From contig NZ_BMYO01000007.1 of the NCBI RefSeq assembly GCF_014652315.1, positions 1 to 64,000 of the forward strand: a DNA stretch of 64,000 nucleotides, written 5' to 3'. The position numbers and the translations under genes were made by a program. The notes beneath the pieces were generated by a model, which saw only the letters and a program-made list of their open reading frames with translations, had not been told where the DNA came from and did no database searches. The stretch's first letter is position 1. The number at the start of each line of letters is the position of its first letter. Below are positions 47,411 through 56,596 of the stretch, piece after piece. Source of the stretch: Jeongeupia chitinilytica (lineage in GTDB: Bacteria > Pseudomonadota > Gammaproteobacteria > Burkholderiales > Chitinibacteraceae).

Positions 47411-48555
47411 TGATCGAACTCAAGAACCTCTGCAAGCAATTCGTCCAGAAAAACGGCCAGCCGTTCAACGCCGTCGACAACGTCAACCTCGTGGTGCCGG
47501 AAGGCGAGATCTGCGTGCTGCTCGGCCCGTCGGGCTGCGGCAAGACCACGACGATGAAGATGATCAACCGGCTGATCGAGCCGACGTCGGGCCAGGTGCT
47601 GATCAACGGCGAAGACACCGCCGGCATCGATACCGTGAGCCTGCGTCGCAATATCGGCTACGTGATCCAGCAGATCGGCCTGTTTCCGAACATGACCATC
47701 GAAGACAACATCATGGTCGTGCCGCGCATGCTCGGCTGGGACCGGAAACGCTGCCGTGAACGTGCGCGCGAGCTGATGAGCATGGTCGCGCTCGATCCGG
47801 ACCGTTTCCTGCACCGCTATCCGAAGGAAATGTCCGGTGGCCAGCAACAGCGCATCGGCGTGATCCGCGCGCTGGCGGCGGATGCGCCGGTGTTGCTGAT
47901 GGACGAGCCGTTCGGTGCGGTCGACCCGATCAACCGCGAGCAGATCCAGAACGAATTCCTGCTGATGCAGCGTCAGCTAGGCAAGACGGTGATGCTGGTC
48001 AGTCACGACATCGACGAGGCGATCAAGCTCGGCGACCGGATTGCCGTGTTCCGTCAGGGCAGGATCGTCCAGTGTGCCGGTGCCGACGAGATCCTCGCCA
48101 AACCGGCCGACGAGTTCGTCGCGTCCTTTGTCGGTCACGACCGCACGCTCAAGCGCCTGCTGCTGGTGCAGGCCGGCGACGTGGCCGACGCCCAGCCGAC
48201 GCTGACGGCATCGCTGGATACGCCGCTGCAGCAGGCCTTCGGCACCATGGACGATCACGATCTGCGCTATCTGACCGTCGTCGATGCCGACGGCAAGCCG
48301 CTGGGCTACGTGAAGCGCAAGGACGCCAAGGCCAGCGACGGCGTCTGTGCCGACCGGCTCAACCCGATCACGATCACGTCCAACCCCGACGAAAACCTGC
48401 GCGTGGTGCTGTCGAAACTGTACGAGCACAACCTGACGTGGATGCCGGTACTCGATGCCGACGGCCGCTACAACGGTGAAGTCTCGCAGGACTACATCGC
48501 CAGCTTCCTCAATTCGGGCAAGACGCACGGCCGCCAGCGCGCGGCACCGAAATGA
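47410..48555 (+). CDS. Osmoprotectant ABC transporter ATP-binding protein with CBS domains
   Basis: 381 aa. Walker A LGPSGCGKTT, signature MSGGQQQRIGV, Walker B VLLMDEPFGAVDP and the H-loop VSHDIDEA define an ABC ATPase of the OpuCA/ProV group. The C-terminal 120 residues are a CBS pair (DLRYLTVVDADGKPLGYVKR; LTWMPVLDADGRYNGEVS), which in OpuA senses ionic strength. So transport may be gated by ionic strength or nucleotides. Last gene of the operon. Confidence 0.95.
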   Translation: MIELKNLCKQFVQKNGQPFNAVDNVNLVVPEGEICVLLGPSGCGKTTTMKMINRLIEPTSGQVLINGEDTAGIDTVSLRRNIGYVIQQIGLFPNMTIEDNIMVVPRMLGWDRKRCRERARELMSMVALDPDRFLHRYPKEMSGGQQQRIGVIRALAADAPVLLMDEPFGAVDPINREQIQNEFLLMQRQLGKTVMLVSHDIDEAIKLGDRIAVFRQGRIVQCAGADEILAKPADEFVASFVGHDRTLKRLLLVQAGDVADAQPTLTASLDTPLQQAFGTMDDHDLRYLTVVDADGKPLGYVKRKDAKASDGVCADRLNPITITSNPDENLRVVLSKLYEHNLTWMPVLDADGRYNGEVSQDYIASFLNSGKTHGRQRAAPK

Positions 48556-48582
48556 ACAAGGGCGCCGTCGGCGCCCTTGTTC
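48554..48582. terminator. Bidirectional terminator after the osmoprotectant operon
   Basis: gaacaagggcgcc and ggcgcccttgttc form a 13-bp perfect stem around gtc. It overlaps the ATPase stop codon and lies before the convergent GST gene. The T run is short. Confidence 0.7.
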
Positions 48583-48601
48583 ATGTGTGCGGAAACGCGG
48601 T

Positions 48602-49213
48602 TCAGACCGCCGGCGGCCGGGTGTCGCCGAACGAGGCACGGGCGTCGAGCCGGGCACGCAGTCCGGCCAGGTTCGGATGATGTTCGGCCCATTGCAGTTC
48701 CGGAAAGCGCAGCTCGAGGTAGCCGAGCATGCAGCCGATGGCGACATCGGCGAGCGTGAACGCTTCGCCGGTACACCATTTGCGGTCGGCCAGGTCGGTG
48801 GCGACGCGTTCGAGACCGCGTTCGATCTTGAGCTGCTGCTTGGCGATCCAGTCGGCGCTCTGCTGTTCGGCCGGCCGGCGCGACTCCATCACGATCAGCA
48901 CGGCGGCGTCGGTGATGCCGTCGGCGAGCGCTTCCCAGCGTTTGACGCTGATCGCCTGGCGGTGCTCGGCCGGAATCAGCTTGCCGACCGGTGAAATCTG
49001 GTCGAGGTAGTCGACGATGACGCTCGAATCGTACAGCGGCTTGCCGTCGTCGAGGATCAGCACCGGCACCTTGCCGAGCGGGTTGAGCGCGGCAATCTGG
49101 TTGTCCGGGGCGTGGGGCGAGTCTTCGACCAGCTGATAGTCGATGTGCTTTTCGGCGAGCACGATGCGGACCTTGCGGCCGAACGGGCTGGTGAGCGAGC
49201 TGATCAGTTTCAT
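48602..49213 (-). CDS. Glutathione S-transferase, YibF-like
   Basis: 203 aa. Thioredoxin-like N-domain with SSLTSPFGRKVRI (Ser at the active-site turn), cis-Pro loop GKVPVLI and glutathione-binding DSSVIVDYLD, then an all-helical C-domain. Length and motifs are close to E. coli YibF (202 aa). Cytoplasmic; physiological substrate unknown. Confidence 0.92.
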   Translation of the reverse strand: MKLISSLTSPFGRKVRIVLAEKHIDYQLVEDSPHAPDNQIAALNPLGKVPVLILDDGKPLYDSSVIVDYLDQISPVGKLIPAEHRQAISVKRWEALADGITDAAVLIVMESRRPAEQQSADWIAKQQLKIERGLERVATDLADRKWCTGEAFTLADVAIGCMLGYLELRFPELQWAEHHPNLAGLRARLDARASFGDTRPPAV

Positions 49214-49314
49214 GGCTGAGACACGCGAGAAGGAAGGCGAGCCGATTCTAATCGGCCGGCCGCGCTTCGGCCATTAGGGTTGTCTGCAAGCAACACATCA
49301 GCCTGTTTGCATAT

Positions 49315-51105
49315 TCAAGTCAGCTTTTCTGCTGCAGCAGCGACCCGCGCGGCATCGGCAAACTGCAGTGCCGCGAGTCGGGCATACAGGGGCGAGCTGT
49401 GCAGCAGGTCGGCATGCCGGCCCTGCGCGACGATGCGGCCGTGTTCGAGTACGACGATCCAGTCGGCTTCGAGCACCGTGGCCAGCCGGTGGGCGATCAC
49501 CAGCGTGGTGCGGTTGTGCGAGGCGTTGTCGAGCGCCTGCTGCACCAGCCGCTCGCTGGCGGCGTCGAGCGCGCTGGTCGCTTCGTCGAGCAGCAGCACC
49601 GGCGGGTTTTTCAGGATGGCCCGGGCGATCGCGATGCGCTGGCGCTGCCCGCCCGACAGCCGCACGCCGCGCTCGCCGAGGAAGGTGTCGTAACCCTGAG
49701 GCAATTCGGCAATGAAACCGGCTGCTGCCGCGGCCTCGGCGGCCTGTTCGATTTCGGCCTGCGTCGCATCGGGCCGGCCGTAGCGGATGTTGTCGGCCAC
49801 GCTGCCGGCAAAGATCACCGTCTCCTGCAGCACCACGCCGATATGCCGGCGCAAATCGGCAAACGACAGTTGCCTGGTATCGATGCCGTTGACACGGACG
49901 CTGCCCGACTGCGGTTCGTAAAAACGCAGCAGCAGCTGGAACAGGGTGGTCTTGCCGGCACCCGACGGGCCGACCAGCGCGATGTGCTCGCCGGGGCGGA
50001 TGTGCAGCGACAGGCCGGCCAGTGCCGGGGTGTCGGGACGCGACGGGTAGGCGAAGTCGACGGTGTCGAATTCGATGCCGAGGTCGCTGGCCGGCAAGGG
50101 CTGCGGCGCGGCTGCCTATTGCACCGGCGAGCGGGCGCCGAGCAGCTGCAGCAGGCGTTCGGTGGCGCCGGCGGCACGCTGCAGATCGCCCCAGACTTCG
50201 GCAATCGCGCCGACCGCACCGGCGGTGACGACCGCATAGAGGATGAACTGCGACAGCTCGCCGGCGCTCATCGTGCCGCCGAGCACCGCCTGTGCGCCGA
50301 GCCAGAGCACGAAGACCACGGCGGCGAACATCAGCACGATGACCATCGCGGTCAGCCAGGCGCGGGCACGGATGCGGTCCAGCGCGGTGCCGAACGCGGT
50401 GTCGACCGCGCTGCCGAAGCGGGCGTTTTCAAACGGCTCCTGCGTGAACGATTGCACGGTCGGCATCGCGTTCAGCACCTCGCCGGCCAGCGCGCTGGCG
50501 TCGGCAACCCGGTCCTGGCTGGCTTTCGACAGCTTGCGCACCCGCCGGCCGAACACGAGGATGGGCACGATGACGACGACCAGCGTCGCGAGGATGTAGC
50601 TCGACAGCACCGGACTGGTGACGATCAGCATTGCCGTGCCGCCGGTGAACAGGAAGAAATTGCGCAGTCCCATCGACAGGCTGGTGCCGACGACGGTCTG
50701 GATCAGCGTGGTGTCGGTGGTCAGGCGCGACAGCACTTCGCCGGTCTGCGTCGTCTCGAAAAACTGCGGGCTCATGCCGAGCACGTGTTCGTAGACCGCG
50801 CGGCGCAGGTCGGCGGTGATGCGTTCGCCCAGCCACGACACCAGATAGAAACGCAGCGACGTTGCCGCGGCGAGCACCAGCGACACCGCGAACAGCGCAA
50901 TGAAGTAGCGGTCGATCTCGCCGCGATGGCCGGGCGAGAAGCCGAGGTCGATCAGATAGCGAAACGCGACCGGCAGCGCCAGCGTCGCGCCGGCGGCGAC
51001 GGCGAGCGCCACGAAGGCCAGCAGCCAGCGGCCCAGATAGGGGCGCAGGAAGGGGGCGAGCCCCAGCAGCGGCGTGATGCGGCGGGCATTCGGTGGCGTG
51101 GGCAT
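49315..51105 (-). pseudogene. MsbA/BmrA-like ABC transporter interrupted by an in-frame TAG
   Basis: Both halves of a 596-codon half-transporter are in one frame. The membrane half runs from ATG 51105 (six helices, residues 1-329, ending LLGARSPVQ), meets TAG at 50118-50116, and the nucleotide-binding half continues (AAAPQPLPASDLGIEFD onward) with Walker A VGPSGAGKTT, LSGGQRQRIAI and LLLDEATSALD to 49315. A single C-to-T change from CAG would create the stop. The ATPase half could restart at TTG 50097. Either a recent nonsense mutation or a sequencing error; the linker location would tolerate split subunits. Confidence 0.85.
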
Positions 51106-51255
51106 GCGTTTCCTGGCGGGGGGATGGTGCAATCCGGGCAGGGTACGCCATCCTCGCGCTGGCGGGGAAACGCATTGCCGGCGTAGCAAGCGGTAACCTG
51201 CCGCACGCTGTCGGCTGGCTATAATCGGGGCCCCGATGTCCCAGCAGTCCGCCCG

Positions 51256-52179
51256 ATGATCGTCCGTCCGCCGCAACACTGGTTTTTCATGGTTTTCACC
51301 TGGCGGGGATCGGTACTGTCGTCCATCCTGCCGCGCCTGGCGTTGAATCTGGCGTTCGCGCTGCTGGTCGTGGTACTGCACGGCTGGGTCGAAGGCTTCG
51401 GCCTGCGCCTGTCGATCGGACCGTTCAGCCTGATGGGGATCGCACTGGCGATCTTCCTCGGCTTTCGCAACAACACCAGCTACGACCGCTTCTGGGAGGC
51501 CCGCAAGCTGTGCGGCGGGGTGCTGATCCATACCCGCTCGCTGCTGCGGCAGGCGATCACCATGACCGGCCGCACGCCGGATGATCCGCGCATCGTCCAG
51601 TTCGCGGTGCTGTTGCAGGCGTTTGCCTACGCCCTCAAGCACCAGTTGCGCCAGACCGACCCGCACGACGACCTCGCGCGTTTGCTGCCGCTGGCCACCG
51701 CGGAACGGCTGGCCGCCGCGCAGTTCGTCCCGGCGATGGTGTTGCGCGAACTGGCGCAATGGCTGGCGGACGAACGCGCGGCCGGCCGGCTGAGCGACAT
51801 CCTCTGGCAATCGATGGACGAAAACCTGAACCAGCTGTCGGCCATTCTCGGCAGCTGCGAGCGTATCGCCAGCACGCCGCTGCCGTACGCCTACAGCGTG
51901 CTGCTGCACCGGACGATCTATCTGTACTGCTCGCTGCTGCCGCTGGGGCTGGTCGACAGCATCGGCTTGCTGACACCGCTGATCTCGGTCTTCGTCGCCT
52001 ATACCTTCATGGCGCTGGAATCGATTGCCGGCGAGCTGGAAACGCCGTTCGGCACGGAACCGAACGATCTGGCCCTGGACGCGATCTGCCGCACGGTCGA
52101 GCGTTCCCTGCTCGAGATGACCGATGCGCCGCAACTGCCGCCGGCGCTTCAGCCCAACGACCAGTACATCCTGACCTGA
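51256..52179 (+). CDS. Bestrophin-family anion channel
   Basis: 307 aa. The conserved FLGFRNNTSYDRFWEARKLCGG segment (outline; residues about 72-93), four hydrophobic helices, and EDPFG-like LETPFGTEPNDLALD near the C-terminus match bacterial bestrophins (YneE-like). Forms a pentameric chloride channel in eukaryotic relatives; bacterial members may conduct cations. Divergent from the broken ABC gene. Confidence 0.9.
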   Translation: MIVRPPQHWFFMVFTWRGSVLSSILPRLALNLAFALLVVVLHGWVEGFGLRLSIGPFSLMGIALAIFLGFRNNTSYDRFWEARKLCGGVLIHTRSLLRQAITMTGRTPDDPRIVQFAVLLQAFAYALKHQLRQTDPHDDLARLLPLATAERLAAAQFVPAMVLRELAQWLADERAAGRLSDILWQSMDENLNQLSAILGSCERIASTPLPYAYSVLLHRTIYLYCSLLPLGLVDSIGLLTPLISVFVAYTFMALESIAGELETPFGTEPNDLALDAICRTVERSLLEMTDAPQLPPALQPNDQYILT

Positions 52180-52366
52180 TCCGGGCTGCCGCCGGACACG
52201 GGGCCGTGCCGCGGGCGGGGCCGGGCTGCCGGTCGTGTGTTGCATAAACCGGCAGTGTGGCGCCGTTCACAATCTATTCCGCTCGGGTACGGCCACTCCC
52301 GCGTATGCTGGCCGCGCATCGTTCCGGGCTGACGATGCCGGTGAGATTGCCCGCGGGAACAGACGT

Positions 52367-53245
52367 GTGAAGCGGAAGATCGGTTTTTACCTGAGCCTGG
52401 CCCTGCTGCGCCTGCTGGCCTTCCTGCCGTACGGCGTTGTCGCGCGGCTTGGCGAGGCGCTGGGCGCCTTGCTGTACCGCTTGCCGACCTCGCGCAAGCG
52501 CATCGTGCACACCAATCTGCGATTGTGCTTTCCCCATCTGGACGACGCGGCCCGCGAGACGCTGGCCAGAGCCCACATCGGCCACGTGATCCGCAGTTAC
52601 CTCGAACGCGGTTTTCAGTGGTTCGGCAGCGCGCGCACCATGGCACGGCTGATCGAACTCGACAGCGCGATCGATCTGCACGACCCGGCCGCACCGCCGA
52701 CCATTTTCATGGGGTTCCATTTCGTCGCGATCGAAGCGGGGTCGATGCGTTATTCGTGCGAATTGCCGGTGGCTTCGCTGTACACGCCGATGTCCAACCT
52801 GCGCTTCGATACCCTGGCCAAGGCGCAGCGCAGCCGTTTCGGCGCCGAGATGATCTCGCGCGCCGACAGTGTCCGTGCGGCGCTGGAGTGCCTGCGGCGC
52901 GGCGTGCCGGTGATGCTGGCGGCGGACATGGACTTCGGCCTGACCCACTCGGCCTTCGTGCCGTTTTTCGGTGTACAGGCCTGTACGCTGACCTCGGTGT
53001 CGCGCCTGGCCAGACTGAGCGGTGCGCGGGTCGTGCCCTTCGTCACCGAAGTGCTCCCCGGTTATCGCGGCTACAAGCTGACGATCTTCGAACCGCTGGC
53101 CGATTATCCGAGTCACGATGCCGTTGCCGATGCGCGGACGATGAACGCGTTTCTGGAGACGCAGGTCCGGCGCCTGCCCGCGCAATACTACTGGGTGCAC
53201 AAGCGCTTCAAGCACCGGCCCGAAGGCGAGGCGTCGGTGTACTAG
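52367..53245 (+). CDS. LpxL/HtrB-type lipid A acyltransferase
   Basis: 292 aa from GTG 52367, the only in-frame start giving the standard N-terminus (KRKIGFYLSLALLRLLAFLP membrane anchor). The catalytic HX4E is His-Phe-Val-Ala-Ile-Glu in GFHFVAIEAG; later MLAADMDFG and RLPAQYYWVHKRFK match the family. Adds a secondary acyl chain to lipid A at the inner membrane; chain and position specificity unknown. A weak ribosome site leaves some start doubt. Confidence 0.88.
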   Translation: MKRKIGFYLSLALLRLLAFLPYGVVARLGEALGALLYRLPTSRKRIVHTNLRLCFPHLDDAARETLARAHIGHVIRSYLERGFQWFGSARTMARLIELDSAIDLHDPAAPPTIFMGFHFVAIEAGSMRYSCELPVASLYTPMSNLRFDTLAKAQRSRFGAEMISRADSVRAALECLRRGVPVMLAADMDFGLTHSAFVPFFGVQACTLTSVSRLARLSGARVVPFVTEVLPGYRGYKLTIFEPLADYPSHDAVADARTMNAFLETQVRRLPAQYYWVHKRFKHRPEGEASVY

Positions 53246-53253
53246 CGCACACG

Positions 53254-53281
53254 AAAAACGGCACCGTGCGGTGCCGTTTTT
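53254..53281. terminator. Bidirectional terminator between acyltransferase and aceB
   Basis: aaaaacggcacc gtgc ggtgccgttttt is perfectly symmetric and lies between convergent genes. Confidence 0.92.
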
Positions 53282-53300
53282 ACTGGCTGTCGATGCCGGA

Positions 53301-54896
53301 TCAGAGTTTTTCGTACAGCGGCAGCGTCAGGAATTCGGCGAAGTCGTCGCTGGTGCTCATGGTTTCGAAGATCTGCGCCGCCTGCGCGTACGGCGTGGCG
53401 TTGAAGACGGCATCGCCGTGTTCGGCCCGGATCGCGTCGAGCACTTCCGGAATCATGCCGCGCACCATGTCGGCGGTGACCTTGCGACCGTCGTCGAGCA
53501 CGCCCTTCGGGGTACGGATCCACTGCCAGACCTGCGAGCGGCTGATTTCGGCCGTCGCTGCGTCTTCCATCAGGTTGTGGATCGGCACGCAGCCGTTGCC
53601 GGCCAGCCAGGAGCCGAGGTACTGGATGCCGACGTCGATGTTCATGCGCAGGCCGGCCTCGGTAATCGGCGCTTCGGGCTGGAAGTTCAAGAGGTCGGCA
53701 GCGGTGACGGCGACATCCGGGCGCTGCTTGTCGAACTGGTTCGGCCGCTCGCCCAGGACCTTGACCCATTCTTCCATCGCGATCGGCACCAGCCCCGGGT
53801 GGGCAACCCAGCCGCCGTCGAAGCCGTCGCCGGCGTCGCGGGTCTTGTCGGCGCGCACTGCGGCCATTGCCTTCTCGTTGGCCTCCGGGTCGTTCTTGAT
53901 CGGGATCAGCGCGCTCATGCCGCCGATCGCCGGCGCGCCGCGCTTGTGGCAGGTCTTGACCAGGTTCAGCGCGTAGGCACGCATGAAGGGGACGGTCATG
54001 GTGATCTGGGCGCGGTTGGCCAGACAGAAGTCGCGGTCGGTCTTGAATTTCTTGATGCAGCTGAAGATGTAGTCCCAGCGGCCGGCGTTGAGTCCGGCTG
54101 AGTGGTTGCGCAGTTCGTAAAGGATTTCTTCCATCTCGAATGCGGCGAGGATGGTTTCGATCAGCACCGTGGCCTTGATCGTGCCCTGCGGGATGCCGAG
54201 CTCGTCCTGTGCCAGCACGAAGGTGTCGTTCCACAGCCGTGCCTCGAGGTGGGATTCCATCTTCGGCAGGTAGAAGTAAGGCGCGGTGCCGCGGGCAAGC
54301 TGTTCCCTGGCGTTGTGGAACAGGAACAGTGCGAAGTCGAACAGCCCGCCGGAGACGCGCGATCCGTCGACGGTGACGTGCTTTTCATCAAGGTGCCAGC
54401 CGCGGGGACGGACGATCAGCGTCGCGATCCTGGCGTTGAGCTTGTACTCCTTGCCGGCCTCGTTGCGGAAGGCGAGCGTGCGGCGTACCGCTTCCTTGAG
54501 GTTGATCTGGCCCTGGATCTGGTTGCTCCAGTTCGGCGTGTTCGAATCCTCGAAGTCGGTCATGTAGCTGTCCGCGCCCGAGTTCAGCGCGTTGATGATC
54601 ATCTTCTTTTCGACCGGGCCGGTGATCTCGACGCGACGCAGCGCGATGTCGGCCGGGACCGGCGCGATCTGCCATTCGCCGGCACGGATGTGCGCGGTTT
54701 CGGCGAGGAAGTCCGGGCGCTTGCCGGCGTCGAGCTCCTGCTGGCGCAGTACGCGCCGGCCGAGCAGTTCCTGCCGGCGGCCTTCGAAGGCGCGATGCAG
54801 CCTGGCGACGAAGGCCAGCGCTTCCGGCGTGAGGATGGCGGCGAACTCGGCGGAAATCGGGGCGTGGATCTGGACACCTTGCGGCAGCGTGCTCAT
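53301..54896 (-). CDS. aceB: Malate synthase A
   Basis: 531 aa (E. coli AceB 533 aa). Condenses glyoxylate and acetyl-CoA to malate. LIVRPRGWHLDEKHV (catalytic Arg), the DFEDSNTPNW metal-site segment, KMESHLEARLWNDTF and the C-terminal acid DGRKVTADMV region are typical of isoform A. AAGGAG precedes ATG 54896. Divergent from a LysR gene, with isocitrate lyase 1.7 kb further on, so the two glyoxylate-bypass enzymes are linked but not in one operon. Confidence 0.96.
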   Translation of the reverse strand: MSTLPQGVQIHAPISAEFAAILTPEALAFVARLHRAFEGRRQELLGRRVLRQQELDAGKRPDFLAETAHIRAGEWQIAPVPADIALRRVEITGPVEKKMIINALNSGADSYMTDFEDSNTPNWSNQIQGQINLKEAVRRTLAFRNEAGKEYKLNARIATLIVRPRGWHLDEKHVTVDGSRVSGGLFDFALFLFHNAREQLARGTAPYFYLPKMESHLEARLWNDTFVLAQDELGIPQGTIKATVLIETILAAFEMEEILYELRNHSAGLNAGRWDYIFSCIKKFKTDRDFCLANRAQITMTVPFMRAYALNLVKTCHKRGAPAIGGMSALIPIKNDPEANEKAMAAVRADKTRDAGDGFDGGWVAHPGLVPIAMEEWVKVLGERPNQFDKQRPDVAVTAADLLNFQPEAPITEAGLRMNIDVGIQYLGSWLAGNGCVPIHNLMEDAATAEISRSQVWQWIRTPKGVLDDGRKVTADMVRGMIPEVLDAIRAEHGDAVFNATPYAQAAQIFETMSTSDDFAEFLTLPLYEKL

Positions 54897-55026
54897 TGCG
54901 GACTCCTTGTCTGATGGGATGCGTTGGCCAAGCGGGTATGGATGTTGCAGTGCACCCAGTCTAGACGCCGTCCGCGTGACAAAAAAGCCCTAGAATGCGA
55001 TAGCTTCTTTTACTTTCGAGTACATA

Positions 55027-55923
55027 ATGGATGCGCTCAAGCAGCTGCAGACCTTTGTTGCAGTGGTGAATCTCGGCAGTCTCTCCGCCGCTGCGCGGGC
55101 CGAAGGCGTGGTGCCGGCGGTGATCGGCCGCCGGGTCGACGCGCTGGAGGAGCGGCTGGGTGCCAAGCTCCTGGTGCGCACCACGCGCCGGGTGACGCTG
55201 ACGCAGGAGGGCGCCGCGTTCTTCGAGGACGGTCAGCGCATCCTGGCCGATCTGGCCGATGCCGAGGCCGCCGTCGGCTCGGGCAGTGCGCGGGTGCGCG
55301 GCCACCTGCGCATCAGTGCGCCGGCCGGGTTCGGCCGCCGCCACGTCGCGCCGCACATCGCCACCTTCCAGCGCCTGCATCCGGAGCTGCGCGTCACGCT
55401 GGACCTGTCGGACCGGCTGGTCGACCTGGCCGGCGAGCGCATCGACTGTGCCATCCGCATCAGCGAGCTGGCAGACTCCAGTCTCGTCGCGGTGCGGCTG
55501 GCCGAAAACCGCCGCGTCGTCGTCGCCGCGCCGAGCTATCTGGCCGCGCGCGGCGTGCCGCAGACGCTGGACGACCTCGACCGCTTTGACTGCCTGTCGC
55601 TCGGCAGCAGCCAGGCCCGCGGCTGGACCTTCCGGCAGGACGGCGAACTGGTCACCCGCAAGGTCAGCGGCGTGCTCGAATGCAACGACGGCGCCGTGCT
55701 GCATGAATGGGCGCTGGCCGGCTACGGCCTGGCCTGGCGCTCGCTGTGGGAGGTGAAGGACGACCTCACCGACGGCCGCCTCGTCACGGTGCTCGACGGC
55801 TACGCCTCGCCCGATTACCCGGTCTACGCGGTGATGCCGCAGCGCAAGCACCTGCCGCAACGGGTGCGGCGGTTCGTCGACCACCTGAGGGCAGCCTACG
55901 GGGCGCAGGGGTACTGGGATTGA
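55027..55923 (+). CDS. LysR-family transcriptional regulator
   Basis: 298 aa, HTH at the N-terminus (LKQLQTFVAVVNLGSLSAAAR) and a standard effector domain. Divergent from aceB across 130 bp, so it may regulate malate synthase, or belong to the many LysR genes without local targets. The classical IclR is a different family, so any control of the glyoxylate bypass by this gene would be by another route. Confidence 0.9.
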   Translation: MDALKQLQTFVAVVNLGSLSAAARAEGVVPAVIGRRVDALEERLGAKLLVRTTRRVTLTQEGAAFFEDGQRILADLADAEAAVGSGSARVRGHLRISAPAGFGRRHVAPHIATFQRLHPELRVTLDLSDRLVDLAGERIDCAIRISELADSSLVAVRLAENRRVVVAAPSYLAARGVPQTLDDLDRFDCLSLGSSQARGWTFRQDGELVTRKVSGVLECNDGAVLHEWALAGYGLAWRSLWEVKDDLTDGRLVTVLDGYASPDYPVYAVMPQRKHLPQRVRRFVDHLRAAYGAQGYWD

Positions 55924-56094
55924 GCCAGGCGCATGGAGTCGGCCGGTGACGTTCGCCTTCGCCCGGGCGGCGCGTCATCCACTGCGGTGCGACACGATGA
56001 GGTCTGCTTGAAACAAGTGCATCCGGTGGCGCTGGACTTGATACCGGGCGTGGTCACCCAAACCTGATCGGCTTCTTGCCCGGAGTCACCATCG

Positions 56095-56454
56095 ATGCCG
56101 CATCTTTCACTCGAGTACACCCAGAACCTGACCGGCTACGACGCCCCTGCCGCGCTGCGTACGCTGGGGCAGGCCATGTTCGATTCCGGCCTGTTCGGCG
56201 AGGCCGACATCAAGGGTCGGGCGCAATGTCTTGCCGGTTATCTCGTCGGTACCTCGGATACCGACACCGCCTTCGTCCATGTGCAGGTGTCCCTGCTCAG
56301 CGGCCGGACGGCCGAGCAGAAGCAGGCGCTGGGCGCACGGATTGCCGAGGCGTTGCAGACGACCCTGCCGGCCGGTCATTCCGGCGTGCAGCTCACCGTC
56401 GATGTGCGTGACATGGACCGTGACTGCTACGCCAAGGTCGTGTTGCCCGGCTGA
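56095..56454 (+). CDS. 5-carboxymethyl-2-hydroxymuconate isomerase family protein
   Basis: 119 aa tautomerase-fold protein. Pro2 exposed after Met removal is the catalytic base; PHLSLEYTQNL and the RAQCLAGYLVG and AFVHVQVSLLSGR motifs match CHMI (HpaF/HpcD). The homoprotocatechuate pathway genes are not nearby, so it may act on another substrate. Located between a LysR gene and aceA, with a terminator following. Confidence 0.85.
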   Translation: MPHLSLEYTQNLTGYDAPAALRTLGQAMFDSGLFGEADIKGRAQCLAGYLVGTSDTDTAFVHVQVSLLSGRTAEQKQALGARIAEALQTTLPAGHSGVQLTVDVRDMDRDCYAKVVLPG

Positions 56455-56471
56455 CAAGAATGCGGCGCAAG

Positions 56472-56504
56472 AAAAAACCGCACGCGGGTAGCGTGCGGTT
56501 TTTT
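56472..56504. terminator. Bidirectional terminator between CHMI gene and aceA
   Basis: aaaaaaccgcacgc gggta gcgtgcggtttttt; strong stem with A and T runs between convergent genes. Confidence 0.93.
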
Positions 56505-56596
56505 CCGGGCTGCCGAAGTCGGCGCGGGAGGGAGTAGGACCGTCCTGGCAGCCACACCGCCCGTCGATCATGTCCGGGGCGGCAGGGGCATCGTGC

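Noticed and set aside
50097..50118. Frameshift as the cause of the split ABC transporter
   Set aside because: Both halves are in the same frame with only a TAG between them; no insertion or deletion is needed.
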